Source of the DNA: Micractinium sp. NFX-FRZ
Taxonomy: Eukaryota > Chlorophyta > Trebouxiophyceae > Chlorellales > Chlorellaceae
Length of the DNA: 64,000 nt
Reading direction: 5' to 3'
NCBI GenBank assembly: GCA_029339195.1
Contig: JAPTJF010000089.1
Span: forward strand, 1 to 64,000
Position numbers and translations under genes: made by a program
Shown here: positions 35,889 to 47,427 of the stretch, piece by piece
Layout: each line of letters starts with the position of its first letter
Numbering within the stretch: the first letter of the stretch is position 1
Notes under the pieces: generated by a model
Told to the model about the DNA's origin: nothing
What the model saw: the letters and a program-made list of their open reading frames with translations, nothing else
The model's database searches: none

Positions 35889-38298
35889 TCAGTGGCGCTG
35901 GCGCTTGGGCACATACAGGTCCTGGTACTGGTCCTGCAGGGGGCAAGGGAAGGAGGTCCACGTATTGGTGAGAGGTTGTGCTAGAATCACAGGGTAAGAC
36001 TGCATGACTGCTGTGAAAGCCGCACCCCTACCGCTAGCGCTGCCTCGCCCCCGCCGCACCGCAGCTGCAGCCACCAACGACGCCCACCAGTCCCCAATCC
36101 CGCCCACGTACGTTGGACCAATGACACACAGCACCAAGCCACTTACAAGCGGGCGGCTCCCGCACCATGGGGCCCCTGGAGGGTGCACACCGCCCCCTCA
36201 CACGCACACATACACACGGGACAAGCCCAGCAGCGCGAAACAACACATGCAAGGTGGAGGGAGGTGTGTGGCAGGCAGGCAGGCGGGTCTCACCATGGCC
36301 TCCCGGATGATGCGCTGCGCCTCCTCCCTGCCCAGGAAGTCGTCCACCACCACCACCTTGTTCTCATTCTTCTTGTAGTCCTCAAAGAACCTGCGCAGCG
36401 TTAAAGAGCAAGGCGGGGCGGAAAAGAGGTCGACCAGGAACCACACGGAGCAAGGGGGCAGGCGGGAAAGGTGGCATGGCGGCATGGCGAGCAAGCGGGG
36501 CGGCGCAGCACGGCCAGCCTCTGCGTCAGCTGGGGCCCACCACGCCCGCCGCACCCTGCCTCCACTGCCCCCACTCAGCTCCTCTCCCTCAACCACACAC
36601 CCAGCTGCCCAGTGCTGCGCCCCCCACATGCTTCCCCGCCGCCGCTCACCGCCGGATCTCGGCCAGGCGGTGCTGGGGCAGCTCGGAGATGTCGTTGAAG
36701 TCGCGGTAGGCGGGGTCGTCGGCGTGCACAGCAATCACCTTGTCGTCCTGCTCGCCGTGGTCGACCATCTGCGGGGCGGGGCGGGGGAGGGGGGAGGGGA
36801 GGGGGGAGAGGGGGCAGGGGGGCAAGGGTTGGCGGGGGAAGGAAGGCGGGCACAGGACCCTGCAAGGGCCGGGCAGGGTGGCACCACGGCAGGGTGGCCT
36901 GCGATGTGGGGTGCAAGCTCCACATCAGCCGGAACAGTGCACTCCGCTGCCTGCCCCCGCTGGCCCTGAGGAGCAGCCACTGCTATGCCCCGCCCACTGC
37001 GCCCCGCCACGTGCGTGTGCTACCACCCCGCCCGCCCCGGTGCAATCCCATACCCCCGCCCGCCTCCCGCACCTGCATGACGCCAATGGGCTTGGCGCGC
37101 AGGAAGGAGAAGGGCACCACCGGCTCCTGCATCAGCACCAGGATGTCAAGGGGGTCGTGGTCCGCGCCTGCAGCGGGGGGGGGGCGGGGGGCAGGAACAC
37201 AAGCATGCAGCTGGTTTGGTGTCGGCCAAGGCAGGCAGGAGGCTGCATCATTGGCAGTGGGAGAACTGGGGTTGAGGGCGGGTGAGGGAGGGGGCACGGG
37301 AGGGAGGGAGGGAGGCCGGGGCGGGAGGTCACTGCCAGATCCAGTGTGAGAGGGGAACATGAGACTGATGAAACTGTCACCCCCTTGTGGCCGTGCTCGC
37401 TGGGCCTGCAATGCGCCACCCTGCCATTGCGCACCCAAACATGAGAAGGACCACTCTAAGGGTGGTCGGCCAGCCAGTCAACTCCCTGTGTCCCCCATCC
37501 AAGCAGGCAGGAGGCCCATCCTATAGGCTCGGCGCTCACAGTATGTGCGGGGGATGAAGCCGTAGTTGTGGGGGTACACGACGGACGAGTAGAGGACGCG
37601 GTCCACCAGCAGCAGGCCGGTGGCCTTGTCCAGCTCATACTTGACCTTGGAGCCGCGGGGGATCTCAATCACTGAAGACGAACGAGGGGGAAGAGGGGAG
37701 GCGGAGGAGGGGTAAGAGGGCGGGAGAGGGTGAAGCCGGCGAGCCGGCGCAGGCAGGCAAGAGGGGTGGTGGTGTGGTGGGGCGGCGGGCAGCCAGAGTT
37801 GCCTGCTGTGATCCCAGTTGTGGAGTGGATGTGTAGTGCTGGAAGCGAATTGGCGATCCCAGCCCAAGGCCGCCTCCCCAAGTGCAGGCCCCAGGAGGTG
37901 GGCCGCCACCATCACGCCCAGCCGCCGCCGCTGCCAGCCGCCCACCCCACCTGCCTCAACTCACCCGCGTTCACAATCTCCGGCGCCTTCTCGCCGACGT
38001 CCAGATCTGCAGCAGATCGAGAAAACAAGCTGTTCAGGCACAGCCCTGCGGCTTGAGCGAGACTCGAGGCAAAACCAAGAATGGCGGCGCCCGCGGCGGC
38101 TGCTCCCCGGCGTTGGCGCCATCACTCACCGTGCCAGGGATGGGCGGGGGCGTGGCTGCAGAGCAAAGGGTGCGCGCGTGGGACATTGAGTCATTGGAGC
38201 GGCAGAGGATCAATTAGCCTGGCAGAGAGCCCATTGGCGCAGCTTGCTCGCTAGATAGCCTCGGCAGATGCCCACAACGCGTACCTGCTGCTCGCCAT
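35889..38298 (-). CDS. PPA: Soluble inorganic pyrophosphatase (family I)
   Basis: Hydrolyses pyrophosphate to two phosphates with Mg2+, pulling biosynthetic reactions forward. Eight exons: 38298-38285, 38155-38130, 38006-37965, 37671-37540, 37167-37073, 36768-36650, 36390-36294, 35933-35889. They give exactly 190 codons (189 aa), somewhat shorter than plant cytosolic enzymes (~210). The N-terminus reads [29 protein letters not shown] in the plant enzyme confirms two tiny first exons of 14 and 26 bases. Signature DHDPLDI (residues 74-80) carries the metal-binding aspartates. Other landmarks are [56 protein letters not shown] and [13 protein letters not shown]. No transit peptide is apparent, so a cytosolic location is likely. 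The C-terminal 14 residues come from one short exon. Confidence 0.95.
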
Positions 38299-38533
38299 TC
38301 TGCGCTTCAGCTTTTCAGAGAGTGGCCGCTGCGGCTGGTTGTTGGAGGGTGGAGGCTGGCTGGGAAGGGAGCAGGACGAGACTCAAGAGACAAGGTGATG
38401 ACAGCAGAATGGAAGAGGTTGAGCGGTGCCCGCGCCTCACATCTCGTGGTTCGGACGCGCTGTGCTGTGCATGCCCAGACCCAGGTGCGCTGCGGGGAAG
38501 TGGCGCCAGGCGTGAGAAGAGTGGTGATGAGTA

Positions 38534-38885
38534 CATCCCCCTCAATTTGTCCCTTCTCTCAGGTCCTGTGTGTGTGTTACTCTCCAAATGAGCATGGGAT
38601 CAGGATACAGGGGCAGGAGCAACGTACATGGGCCCACAAAGGGTGGTGGGCGCAGCAAGCAGACGGGCGGTTGCAGGCGGCGCCGTCCCAACACGGCGGG
38701 CGAGGCGCTCGGCCAGACCGGCCGGCGGGGCACAGGCCGACGAAACGGTCATAGTAAAGTTCTGGCACAGTCAGTTTGATGTAAATGGGGGCGTGGAGAC
38801 AAGGGCGTGATGGGGAAGAGAGGAACAAGGGCGGGGCAACCAGGGGGCGGGCGCCATGGGGGGGCAAGAAGGGGCAAGCGACCGA
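38534..38885. repeat. Direct repeat, copy A
   Basis: Copy A of a segment repeated about 1005 bases further on. The most conserved core is about 38699-38770, including GGCCAGACCGGCCGGCGGGG and ACGAAACGGTCATAGT. The flanks are conserved more loosely, including GTTACTCTC, CAAGCAGACGGGCGG and GCCATGGGGGGCAAG. Confidence 0.8.
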
Positions 38886-39538
38886 TGGGGCGCAGACACG
38901 CTCAGGGGGCGGGCTGCCCTCCCTGTTTGGTAGCGGCGCCGGCATACGCAGGAACTCCAAATGTGAAGCGAAACCTATCTTCCTATGGCAGTGCAACATG
39001 GCAGGGTTGACGGAGCGAATGAGCGACGGGCAGAGGGCACAGGTCCAACGCAGCGTTGGGCGTGTGATGCGTGGCAAGGCAGGCTAGAGACAGGGTGGAA
39101 ACAGTACTACTCTTGCAGAACACTTGGCGGTGGTTTGAAATGATGACAGCTTGGCTGGCTGCTGGCTGACTACTGGCTGGCTGCTGGCTGGATGTCTGGC
39201 CGGCCAGCCGGCGCGTCGGCCTCTGAGCGCAGCGGACAGTGTGCCCTGCCTGCTGCTGGCGCGGTGCGCTGCGACCGCAGCATGCGCGGCATGCACAGCC
39301 TTCAAGCCGCGCACCTGCCCGTGCGGAGGAAGAAGCCGTACAAGCAGCGTTTGCAGCGGCCGCCGCCCTGTGCCGGTTCCTGGCAGCCCTAAACCCTTGA
39401 TGTTGGGCACACAGGTGCCGTTCACCACCCTCACTGAGACGTCAAAGGCGTTCGTGCGGGCAGCAGATACTGCATGATCTGCCCACCGCCCAGGGGAAGT
39501 GGCCAGCCAGCCGTGCAATTGATACAGGCCACTCTCTC

Positions 39539-39900
39539 ATCCCCGCTCCTTAATCTCTTTTCTGAGCTACTGTGTGGGTTACTCTCTCGGAGCATGGGAA
39601 GCAGGATAGAGGGGGCAGGGGCCAACATACATGAGCCCACAGGCATGGCGGGCACGGCAAGCAGACGGGCGGAGCCGCTCAACACAGCGGTGCCGCTCTA
39701 CACGGCGGGGCGAGGCGCTGGGCCAGACCGGCCGGCGGGGCACAGGCCGACGAAACGGTCATAGTCAAGTTCTGGTACAGTCAATTGTGGTGTGAAGGTG
39801 GGGCATGGAAACAAGGGCATGATGGGCGAAAAAGAACATGAAAATGTTGTGGGCGGGGCAACCAAGGGGTGAACGCCATGGGGGGCAAGCAGGGGCAATT
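39539..39900. repeat. Direct repeat, copy B
   Basis: Copy B, in the same orientation as copy A. Substitutions and small indels are spread along it, so the duplication is not recent. It lies just past the stop codon of the Enhancer-of-polycomb-like gene, so at least part may be in that gene's 3' untranslated region. Confidence 0.8.
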
Positions 39901-40030
39901 GCAGCCGGCTGGGACAGACAGACTGGCAAGCACGAGGGATGAAATGAGGGCGAGGAAAACAGGGGCATGAGCAGACAAAATCGTGCAACAGCCGTGGTGC
40001 ACAGACTGAGCAGGTAGGGGGCGGTGCAGC

Positions 40031-42241
40031 TTAGTGCCGCGCGTCGCGCCCTGCCCGCCTGCCATGGCCCTGCCCCGCGCCGGCACGCCGGGCAGCCGCC
40101 CCTCCGACAGTTGCAGCCGCTGCTCTCCGCAGGTGGCTGGCCAGCGCAGCACCGCCCAGGCCCTTGCGCGCCCGCTTGGCAGGCGGCGCCCTGTTCTCCT
40201 TGTGCTCCGACTGCTCCTCCTCCTCCTCCTCCCCCTCGCTGCTGCTGCCGCCGCCGCCACGGTGGCCCGCCTCGTCGCTGCTGGCACCAAATTCCTCGGC
40301 TGTCCCACTGCTGCTGCCCGAGCGCTGCGGCTGCGGCTGCTGCCCATGCTGCTCTGCATCCTCATCCTCCTCCAGCAGCTGCTCCTGCCGGCGGATGTAG
40401 GAGCGCAGCGCCGCGCCCCCCAGCTTGCGGCTGGGCGGCGGGATGTGGCTGTACGGCCAGCCGCCCTCCTCCCCGCTGTCCGACGCCGCCTCCTCCTCCC
40501 CCGCTGCCAGCAGCTCCTCCTGGCGCTTGATGTACGAGCGCAGCGCGGCGCCGCCCAGCTTGCGGTTAGGCGGCGGGATGTGCGGGTGCGGCCAGGCGTC
40601 GCCGTGGCCGCTGGTGTCCGCCTGCTCGCTGCCCTCGCGCTCCTCGTTGCCGTGGCCGTCCTCAGCCTCGCCCGCTGCAAACAGCTCCTCCTGACGTTTA
40701 ATGTAGGAGCGCAGCGCGGCGCCCCCCAGCTTGCGGCTGGGCGGCGGGATGTGCGCGTGCGGCCAGGCGCCCTCCTCATCGCTGCTGCTGGGCTGCTCGC
40801 CGTCAGAGGCGGCAGCATCGTCTTGCTGCCGTGCCTCGCGCTCGTGCCGGTGCTGCTGAAGGCGGCGCAGGTGGGAGGCCAGCGCTGCACCGCCCAGCTT
40901 GCGCTGCTTGGGGCGCCGCTGCTGCTGCCCCTCGTCGTCATCATCCTCGCCAAACTCGCTGCTGCTGTCGCCGCCGCCTGCCACCTGCTGCGGCTGCTGG
41001 GGGCGCCTGGGGTGGGCACCCGCGGTGGTGCGCCCAGGCCGCTGCACGGCGCCGACATGCGCCGCCTGCTGCTGTGGACGCAGAGGCTGCAGCTGATGAT
41101 GCTGCTGCTGCTGCTCATCTTCATCTGCTTCCGCCTCCTCCTCGCCGCTGCCGGCCTCCTCCTCCCGCTCCCCATCGTCCAGCTCCCGCTGCCGCTTGAG
41201 CAGGTATGAACGCAGCGCAGCGCCGCCCAGCCCTTTGGGAACCTCCAACCCCAGCTGCTCTGCCTTGAGCTCCGACGCCAGCCGCAGGTCCGTCTGCTGC
41301 TCCTGCTGCGCCTGCTGCCGGCCGCCATGCAGCGGCGAAGTCGCGTCAGCGGCGTCGGCGGTGGGCAGCTGGCTGGCGGTGTTGGCTGAGGGGGCGTCTT
41401 CTGGTTCCAGGCCGCGGCACACAACGCAGCGGTACCGGGAGTCCTTGACTGCAGAGGAAGCGGGCGGGGCAAGGAGGAGGGTGGCAGGCAATCAGTGCAG
41501 GAGCTGCAGCCGGGCAGATTTGGTGGTGAGATGTGCGCCAACAAATCTGACAATGGTTTATGCACAAGACAGGACGGCTACCCACTAGGATGCGGATGCT
41601 GTGCCACAAACCAGTAGTAACTGCCGGCCCCCGCCCCACCCTCCCTGGCCCCTCCACCAGGCCCTGCTGCCCCCCCACCTGCGCGGCTCCAGTTGTTGAT
41701 GCCCATCCCAGGGCGGCGCTGGAAGCACTTGAAGCAGAAGCAGCGCGGGCAGGCGGCGCAGCCCAGCATGAGGAACTCGCTGCTGCGGCACCACACGCAC
41801 ACCGGCTGGCGGCGCACGCCTGCAGGGAGCGCAGGGGGGCCGGGGGCAGCGCGGGGGCAGGGTGAGGGCAGGGCCGCGCCAGAAGCTGGCCAGAGGACAG
41901 GAGAGGGAGGGCGGCAGCTGGCGAGCAGGACTCGTGACAGGCTGAAGCACTCCAGTGCTGATTGCTTCCTACAGCGAGGCAGCAGGCATGTGCACTTGCA
42001 AGCAACACAGTCAGCAGGGGTGTGCACGCAGGGAGATCGCTCACCAGGGGCAGCAGGGGGCCCACGCACGTTGCCCGCCTGCTTCAGCACCTGGCTGGCA
42101 GCACCCGCCCGCTGATGCTGCAGCTGCTGCTCCCGGGCAGCGGGAGCAACAGCGGCGGCTGCTGCCGGCCGCTCTGCCCTCCGCTGGGTGCCCGCTGCAG
42201 CGGCGGCGCCGCCACGCGGCCGTCCTAATGACCGCGCTGCC

Positions 42242-42275
<34 letters not shown>

Positions 42276-45200
42276 GCTGCTGCGGCTGCACGCCGCCGAC
42301 GTCGCGGGCAAAGCGGCGCAGGGCCAGCCGGGCTGCGCGGTCCTCTGCCTGTGCAGCAGCATCCTGAGGGGCGCCAGCCAGCAGGGGCTCCCCCTCCTCT
42401 GCCTCTCCGCTGGATGCAGGCCCAGACCAGCCGGCCACGCCCGCCGCCTCCAGCCGCCACACTGCCGACAGCTGCGCAGGCGGGTCCTGCACCTCGCCCT
42501 GCCGCAGCACCACACGCTCGGCGCTGTCGCGGATGGCTGCAGGCACACACGGCGGCAGGGCAGGCGCAAGGGCTGGGGTGTGAGCACTGTCGCGAGCATG
42601 TACCGGTGGGGTGCGGCTTGGCAGCAAGGCAGCTGCAAATATGCTGGCACAAACATTCCGCAGCTCTACGGCAGGCAGGCGCACGCACACGCTCTTGCCT
42701 GACCCTGCCTGCAGGGGTACCCACCCTCCACTGCCCCGGCCCTGGCTGACCAGCCCCCTGGCTTACCCTGCCCTGCCCCCTCCCCTCTGCCCCGCCCCTA
42801 CTCACCCTGCATGCGTGCCGCCCACTCCTCCTTGTACAGCTGCAGCTCGCGCTTCTTCAGCTTCTCGCGCTTCCGCACCTGGTCAGCCAGCGTGCGGGCC
42901 GACTCCAGGTCGCGCCTGCGGAAGGGCAAAGGGGGAGGTGCGGGGCAGGGGGGCAGGGTCGGAGGTAGGGAGGGTGAGGGACCAACGGGGCTGGCGTCAG
43001 GCATGCAGGCGCTGCTGCTCCACAAGACAGCCAGAAAGCCTCACCCCACAGCAGATGCTCACCTGTCTGCCCCGCCTGCAACACACCCGCCTGCAACACA
43101 ATGAACTCTGGCTGGCTTGCCCTGCTCCTCCTCTTTCCACACTGCCACACGCCCACTCACCAACATGCACCCACCCACCCACCCACCCACACGCCCCCAT
43201 GCCCACCTGATCTCCTGGAACCGAGCCTTGGCCTCGTCAGGGTCCAGCCGCCGCTTGCGGATGCCTGCCAGCGCCGCGGGGGCGTCCTGCCCCGCAAACG
43301 GGCCCTCCTCCGCCTCCCCCTCCCCAGCGTCCGCCGCGTTGCTGCTGGCCAGCCGCGCCGCCTTGCGCCGGTCCCACGGCGGCTCGTACCACATGCGCTG
43401 GATGAGGGGGCGCCCGGCCCGCTGGTGCTTGGTCTTCCAGTACTCGTACACCTGGTGGGGGGGCAGGGGTGGGGGGAGTGGCACAGGGATCAGGCGAGGC
43501 CTCCAGGTGTGGGCCCCAGGGGCTCTGTTGCATTGCGGCAGAAGCAGAAAGCAGCGGCTCGGCCCCGCCGCCTGCATGCACCCAACTCACCGCCTGAATC
43601 ACATTCTCGTAGTGGTTGATCCCAGGAACCTGCGGTCAGGCGGGGCGGCGCGGGGCGCGGTGGGTCAGCAGGCACAGGGCAGGGCGGCAGGAAGACCGGC
43701 AGCAAATAGCAGGCAGGAGGAGGCAGCTCCACCGGCAAGCCTAGAAGAACGGCAAGCAGGCCTGCTGCAGGCGGCAGCGCACCTCGCCCACCCGCACTCT
43801 CCGCAGCATGCACCACAGCCCCGTACCCTCCACCCCCAACCCCCACCCGCCCCCCACACTCACACAGACCTGCAGGCACTTGGCCAGCGGGAAGACCTCC
43901 TCAATGGAGGGCAGAGACACCGCGGGCAGCTGGTCGGTGGCGCTGGGGGCTGCCGCCTGCACCAGCCACTTGCCGGGCTGGCGCTGCAGCAGGGGGAGGG
44001 AGGGGGTGGTGGTGGGGTGGTGGTGGGATGGTGACGGAGGCCTTGCCAGGGGGCAGCGCAGAGGCAGCGCAGAGGCAGCTCAGAAGCGGCTGGATGCTGG
44101 CACCATTGTTCGAGCCAGCCCCGGCCTCCCAAACAAGCCTGCCCACCGGTCACATCACCAGCCCACCTCCGGCTCCGCGGTGTGCAACTCAAAAACCTCC
44201 CCACCAGGCCCCGCACGCCCTTGCCTCGCTGATGCACTATAGGCTGCTGCCGCACTGCTGGAACCCCCCGGTGGCACCCTGCGCCTTCTTGCGCTCCTTC
44301 ATGCCTCCCACGCTTTCCACCCAACCCACCCCTGCTCATGACTGGCGGGTTGGGTTCCACCTGGCGGGTCAGGTCCAGCCCTTCCTGAAACCATGCCCTC
44401 CCCCCACCCCACCCACCTGCAGCTCCGCGGTGTACTCCTTCTCCATGCGGTCAATCAGGTGCTCCATCCACTCCTCACCCAGCGTGCGGCGCGCCTTGCG
44501 GCTCTTGGCGCGCTTGGCCTGCAGGGCAGGGCACGGGGAGGGAAGGGTGGGTGGCCTGGTCAAGCGCAGGGTACCTGACGCCTGCCCGCTGCTCAACCCT
44601 GCCAGCTCAGCAGTTCCGCCCTCGATGTCACACCACAGCAATGAGCGGCAGCATGCTCTGCTCCTTCATGCTGCACCTGCCCTGCCAATTGCAGCCTTGA
44701 ACACATCCTCTGCGTTGAGTCGCCCCAGCCACTGCTGCGCCTGCCAGCAAAGCCCTTGGCTGACCCCATCCCAGCCCTGAGCGCACCTCTGCATTAAACT
44801 GCGCCAGCCACGCCTCGTCCTCCTCATCCAAGTCGTACTCAACAGCCAGGTCCAGGTCATCAGGGGTGGGCTGCACAGAAGGGGGAAGCGCAGGCAGGGG
44901 CTGAATGGAAACGCCTCACAGGTCAAGGGCAGCAGTGCCCAGGGCACGGTGCAGCAGCCAGAGGTGCACAACCCTGCACTGGCAGCCTCGTCGCGCCGCC
45001 TCTTTTGCCTCCCTTGCTCGCCGCGATGGGCCCGTCTCTTGCGCCACCACATCTGCCCCAACACTTCCCACGCCTGCTGCACCCCACCACCTCACCCGCG
45101 CCCCACCTACATAACCCACAAGCAGGCAGTGGTCCCAGCTAACACCGGCTCAATATTATTACAAGCTGCGCGCCACCGACCTGCACGTAGCGTATGTAGG

Positions 45201-46740
45201 GCGGGTCCAGCGCCACCGCACGCTCTGCCGACTGCCACGCCGCCGTGGCGGCACGTGCCACGGGCGAGCTGCCCGCCACGTCGGGCGCCTCCCCGTCCTG
45301 CAGCAGGCGCTGCACCACCGGCGGGTTGTGCTCCCGCACCAGCTGGTCCGGCTGCTCCGCCAGCGGCAGCAGGCGCACGGTGGGCACCACAATGGTGGGC
45401 ACCGCCAGCGCGGCGGCGGCCTCGCCGGCGCAGCCATCCGCAGGCTCCGCTGCTGCCGCGGTGGCTGCCGCAGCAAAGCGCAGCTCCCCCCCGCCGGGCT
45501 GCTGCTCAGGCGGCTTGATCTCCAGCAGCGTGCGCAGCTCCTTGTCTTGCACCACCAGCGGGTAGGGCAGGCCGTCGGCGGGGTCGGCCAGGCCTGGGGA
45601 ATGGGAAGAGGCGGGGGCAGGTGCAGGCAGGCAGGGAGGGCGGGGTGAGGCACGCACACAAGCGTGATGCACTGCGCTGGTGTTGCGTCAACAGTAGGCA
45701 TGGGAAACAGTGCGCAGCACACTCAGCACACGTGCAGGCGCGTGTGCATGCGGAGCAGCCCTGCAGCGCAGCACGCCAGCGCGCGCTGGCGCCCTGCATC
45801 TACCAGCGGCACGCCCTGCTCACCGGCCTCGCAGTCCCTGAGCCACTGGTAGAACTCGCCGCCGTCGTAGTGCAGCAGCGTCGCATCCTGCCCCTCCAGG
45901 AACACCGCCAGCTTCTCATCTGCACGCACGCACACACAGCAGCAGCAAGCCAGGACATCCAGCAATGCCATTAACCAGAGACATATTCATAGCGCGACCG
46001 CGACCGCACATAGCACCGCGCCAGGTCGCTGCAGCAGAGACCCTCAGCACGCTACCATCAAGCAGCAGCAGCAGCAGCGGCACATGTCAGAAGCCAACCA
46101 GCATTCGTCTGATGGACATGCAGGTTGGCTGTCGAGCCTGGCAGCAACAGCACATGTTGGAAGCTTTGCCGGCAGCGCATTACTCACCAACAAGCAGCGG
46201 CCGCATCTTCCATGAGCTGCGCACGCGCTTCAAGCCAGCCCCCTGAGACTGCTGTTGCTGTTGCACCTGCTGCTGCGCCGGCTGCTGCTGGCTCCGTGCT
46301 GCACGCGGCAAGCGCTCCTCCTCCCCTTCTGACGACGACGGCTTTGATGCCTGCTTGCGCTTCTCAGCCTGCCGACGCTGCTGCTGCTCCGGCTCTACCA
46401 GACGCACGTGGCGCCTCGCCTGCTGCGGCGCGTGGCGCTCCTGCTGCTGCTGCTGCTGCTGCACTGCGGCAGGCTGCACGTGCTGCTGGCGGCTCGGGGC
46501 CGGCAGCTGCTGTTGGGCGCTGGCCCCAATGCCGTGCTGCCGCCGCAGTTTGTCCTCATTTAGAACGCCATAACCATTGGCCCGCAGCAGCGCTGCGGTT
46601 TCACGGCTGCCGCGCGGCAGCTTTGTAAAGTCGGCGCCGCCGTCAGCAGCGGCGGCCGCGGCCGCTCCTCCCCCGCCACCGCCGCCACCGCCACTGCGGC
46701 CCCCACCACTGCGGGACTGCTTGCCTACGAGCGGGGCCAT
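40031..46740 (-). CDS. Enhancer-of-polycomb-like protein with zinc finger and LGGAAL repeats
   Basis: Likely chromatin factor of the EPC/EPL1 type, a core of NuA4 (TIP60) histone acetyltransferase complexes. Twelve exons: 46740-46188, 45919-45824, 45593-45181, 44870-44787, 44518-44417, 43983-43870, 43629-43591, 43451-43207, 42915-42806, 42536-42045, 41819-41679, 41448-40031. They join in frame to 1268 aa. EPL features: PPYIRYVQPTPDDL followed by VEYDLDEEDEAWLAQFN (about 350-382), VYEYWKTKHQRAGRPLIQRM (from 468) and RRDLESARTLADQVRKREK (from about 549). A polyQ tract lies in exon 10. Residues about 750-805 form a PHD/ADD-like finger: CVWC, then CAACPRCFCFKC, then CVVC. Residues about 869-1240 carry six LGGAAL(R/A)S(Y/H) motifs, three of them in long units WPxxHIPPPxRKLGGAALRS. 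The tail is Arg/Gly/Ala-rich. Start: MAPLVGKQSRSGGG. The EPC assignment rests on motif recognition; the repeat domain is unknown to me. Confidence 0.8.
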
Positions 46741-47427
46741 GTTGTCCTTGTCACTGCAGGCCAGCAGGGAGTGTGGGTGCGCTCAAGTCCGAGTTGAGGC
46801 GATGTCAGCAGCTTGGGTGGGGAGTCGCCGCGACCGCGCTCAACTGGTCATCCGACAGCTTCCGGCACTGCGCGGGCTGTGCAGCTGCGGCAGCGAGCGC
46901 AATCCTGAACCCTCACCCGCGAGAAACCCCCCTCCGGCGCTCACCTGGCATCTCGGGCTGCACGTTTCGGTATGAGGGACTGGAGCAAAGCTCCAAAAAC
47001 TCCCATGCGCCCCCCAGCAGCAGCGCTGCTCTTCGGAGCGCTCCAACAGCCGGGAGCGCGCCAGGTTGAGGCGCCGTAAACCGGGCGCTAGGGAAGCTTG
47101 GAATGGACTGGACGGGGTCTGGGGCCGTGGCGGCTGCTGTGCACAGCGACCAAATTTATGTCGTCCGAATGCGGCCGTTTCAGCCCTCCTCGCCCCGTTT
47201 ATACTGATCGGTAATGTGTTAAGACACCGGACGCGGGGCGCCTGCAGGGGACGGGCGCAAAACCCAGCGGGGAGGAAAGGAGCCGAATAAGCCTCAGGAC
47301 GGTCTCGCTTGCGCCCGTTGCACAACCCGCTGGATTGTCCCATTCACTTCGCACAAATTGTCGCTCAGCTGGCCACCACGGAACGCCGCTGCTCAGCACT
47401 CACCTCCCCAAGTGGCAAAGCAACACA
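46741..47427. promoter_or_regulatory. Divergent intergenic region EPC-like / one-helix protein
   Basis: There are 687 bases between two outward-facing start codons. It must contain both promoters and 5' untranslated regions. Parts (47150-47230) are distinctly less GC-rich than the neighbouring exons. The plastid protein on the right would be expected to be light-responsive, but I could not identify a light-response element. Confidence 0.5.

Larger units (their letters stand above)
38299..40030. other. Intergenic region between two minus-strand genes
   Basis: It should contain the pyrophosphatase promoter (left part) and the 3' end of the Enhancer-of-polycomb-like gene (right part). A ~350-base direct repeat occupies 38534-38885 and 39539-39900. 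Between the copies, a 145-codon minus-strand open frame (39084-39518) has no similarity or splice support and is not called. Confidence 0.5.

Noticed and set aside
39084..39518. 145-codon minus-strand open frame between the direct repeats
   Set aside because: No similarity, no splice support, and it lies in the intergenic region downstream of the EPC-like gene.
40034..41209. 391-codon plus-strand open frame, Leu/Ala-rich
   Set aside because: It is the antisense shadow of the last exon of the EPC-like gene. Its apparent Leu-rich repeats are the complement of the LGGAAL units and acidic linkers, and it has no start context or splice structure of its own.
42240..42276. CTG/CAG run as a separate microsatellite of note
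   Set aside because: It encodes a polyglutamine tract inside exon 10 of the EPC-like gene, so it is coding low complexity and not an independent element.
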